Shown piece after piece: positions 63,013 through 64,000 of a stretch of DNA of 64,000 bases (its first letter is position 1; the number at the start of each line of letters is the position of its first letter). Under the pieces are notes generated by a model. That model ran no database searches. It was not told where the DNA came from and saw only the letters and a list, made by a program, of their open reading frames with translations. The stretch comes from Euonymus europaeus (Eukaryota > Streptophyta > Magnoliopsida > Celastrales > Celastraceae), in the NCBI GenBank assembly GCA_963580455.1, contig OY756958.1, forward strand, positions 10,428,501 to 10,492,500, given 5' to 3'. A program made the position numbers and the translations under genes.

Positions 63013-64000
63013 AAGCTTCCTAGATTATTTCGATGCCAAAAACCCAACTTTCTATGACAAAAGGAAAAAACCGTTTAAAGCTCCTCCATAGAGTGAGTTG
63101 AGCAACTTCGGACTATCAAAGTTGCTCGGTGTACACTTTTTGTTGTTCTTTTATGTCAAATTTTACAAGTATAAGCTTACTTAGATTATTATGATGCCAA
63201 AACCCGAACTTTCTATGACAAATGGACAAAAACATTAAAAGCTCCTCCATAGAGAGAGTTGTGCAACTTCGGACTATAAAAATTGCTCGGTGTACACTTT
63301 TTATTGTTATTCTATGTCAAATTTTAAGAGTATAAGCTTCCTAGATTATTTCGATGCCAAAACCCCAACTTTCTATGACAAAAGGACAAAACCGTTTAAT
63401 GCACCTCCATAGAGTGAGTTGAGCAACTTCGGAATATCAAATTTGCTCGGTGTACACTTTTTATTGTTCTTCTATGTCAATTTTTACGAGTATAAGTTTC
63501 CCAGATTATTTCGATTCCAAAACCCCAACTTTTATGACAAATGGACAAAACCGTTTAAAGCTACTCCATAGAGAGAGTAAAGCAACTTCGGACCATAAAA
63601 GTTGCTCGGTGTACACTTTTTATTGTTCTTCTATGTCAAATTTTACGAGTATAAGCTTCCTGTATTATTTCGAAGCCAAAACACCAACTTTCTATGACAA
63701 ATGAACAAAACCGTTTAAAGCTCCTCCATTGAGTGAGTTGAGCAACTTCGGACTATCGAAGTTGCTCGGTGTACACTTTTTATTGTTCTTCTACGTCAAA
63801 TTTTACGAGTATAAGCTTCCTAGATTATTTCGATTCCAAAACCATAACTTTCTATGACTAATGGACAAAAACGTTAAAAGCTCCTCCATAGAGAGAGTTG
63901 TGCAACTTCGGACTATCAAAGTTGCTCGGTGTGCACTTTTTATTGTTCTTCTATGTCAAATTTTACGAGTATAAGCTTTCTAGATTATTTCGATGCCAAA
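62691..64000 (+). repeat. Anchor segment 12 (incomplete at window end)
   Basis: The anchor pair and the full cassette (63013 to about 63810) are followed by the ATTCCAAAACC type and the start of a GCTTTCTAG monomer, where the window ends. No gene is seen. Confidence 0.93.

Larger units (their letters stand above)
1..64000 (+). repeat. Tandem satellite array, ~160-bp HindIII monomer, ~400 copies
   Basis: From the first base to the last, the sequence is one monomer family repeated head to tail. Landmarks recur about every 160 bp: AAGCTTCCTAGATTATTTCG at the start, then ATGCCAAAACCCCAACTTTC, GACAAATGGACAAAACCG, TTTAAAGCTCCTCCATAGAG, GAGCAACTT and AAGTTGCTC, GTGTACAC, and TCAAATTTTACGAGTATAAG. 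Early HindIII positions (160, 321, 481, 641, 802, 1121, 1281, 1441, 1602) show the spacing. All monomers lie in the same orientation; I saw no inversion, unique insert, transposon or simple-sequence tract. Both ends are cut inside a monomer. By analogy with known satellites this is probably centromeric or pericentromeric heterochromatin; that location is inference. The family was not recognised by name. Confidence 0.98.

Noticed and set aside
1..64000. CRISPR array
   Set aside because: Period is ~160 bp and all of the unit is repeated; there are no short repeats separated by unique spacers.
1..64000. Compensatory base changes in the hairpin arms
   Set aside because: Type variants such as GAACAACTT with AAGTTTCTC, or GTGCGACTT with AAGTTGCTC, break pairing rather than restore it, so I could not claim selection for the stem.
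1..64000. Transposon, LTR element or other insertion
   Set aside because: Every stretch read carries satellite landmarks at the expected spacing; no terminal repeats, target-site duplications or foreign sequence were seen.

Overview
The whole 64-kb window is one uninterrupted head-to-tail satellite DNA array. The monomer is about 160 bp (usual range 158-163 bp, with a few shorter deletion forms), giving roughly 400 copies, all in the + orientation. Most monomers start at a HindIII site (AAGCTT). The consensus is AT-rich: a count on a hand-made 160-bp consensus gives about 37.5% G+C. I see no protein-coding gene, RNA gene, transposon, CRISPR array or unique sequence. The short open frames present on both strands are satellite translated by chance. 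The array enters at base 1 inside a HindIII site and leaves at base 64000 inside a monomer, so it continues on both sides.

This kind of sequence points to a eukaryotic centromeric or pericentromeric (less likely subtelomeric) satellite. A plant is the most natural guess because of the nucleosome-sized AT-rich unit, the HindIII ladder and the loss of CpG sites. I do not recognise the sequence. From memory only, the carrot centromeric satellite Cent-Dc (about 159 bp, said to be built of ~40-bp subunits) has a similar length, but I cannot confirm any sequence match.

Layout: a strongly divergent 'anchor' monomer (163 bp) and its 159-bp partner recur 11 times (at 2703, 5256, 10006, 14807, 20573, 26980, 36115, 44123, 50204, 58848 and 62691) and divide the window into 12 segments. 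After most anchors comes a fixed cassette of five monomer types (about 800 bp), and before most anchors comes another fixed series of types. Segment length varies from 2.55 to 9.1 kb, always close to a whole number of monomers. Secondary local amplifications are laid over this: an 8-monomer higher-order repeat (1282 bp) dominating about 23.3-32 kb, and tandem duplications of 3 (480-481 bp), 9 (1418 bp), 11 (1760 bp) and 13 (2082 bp) monomers. Some duplicates are nearly identical, so they are recent.

Within the monomer the most conspicuous element is a perfect 9-bp inverted repeat with a 10-nt loop (GAGCAACTT / AAGTTGCTC), followed directly by the palindrome GTGTACAC. This dyad symmetry, the layered higher-order structure, the recombinant junctions and the slippage deletions are the items worth a second look. 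No new gene-encoded system is present.
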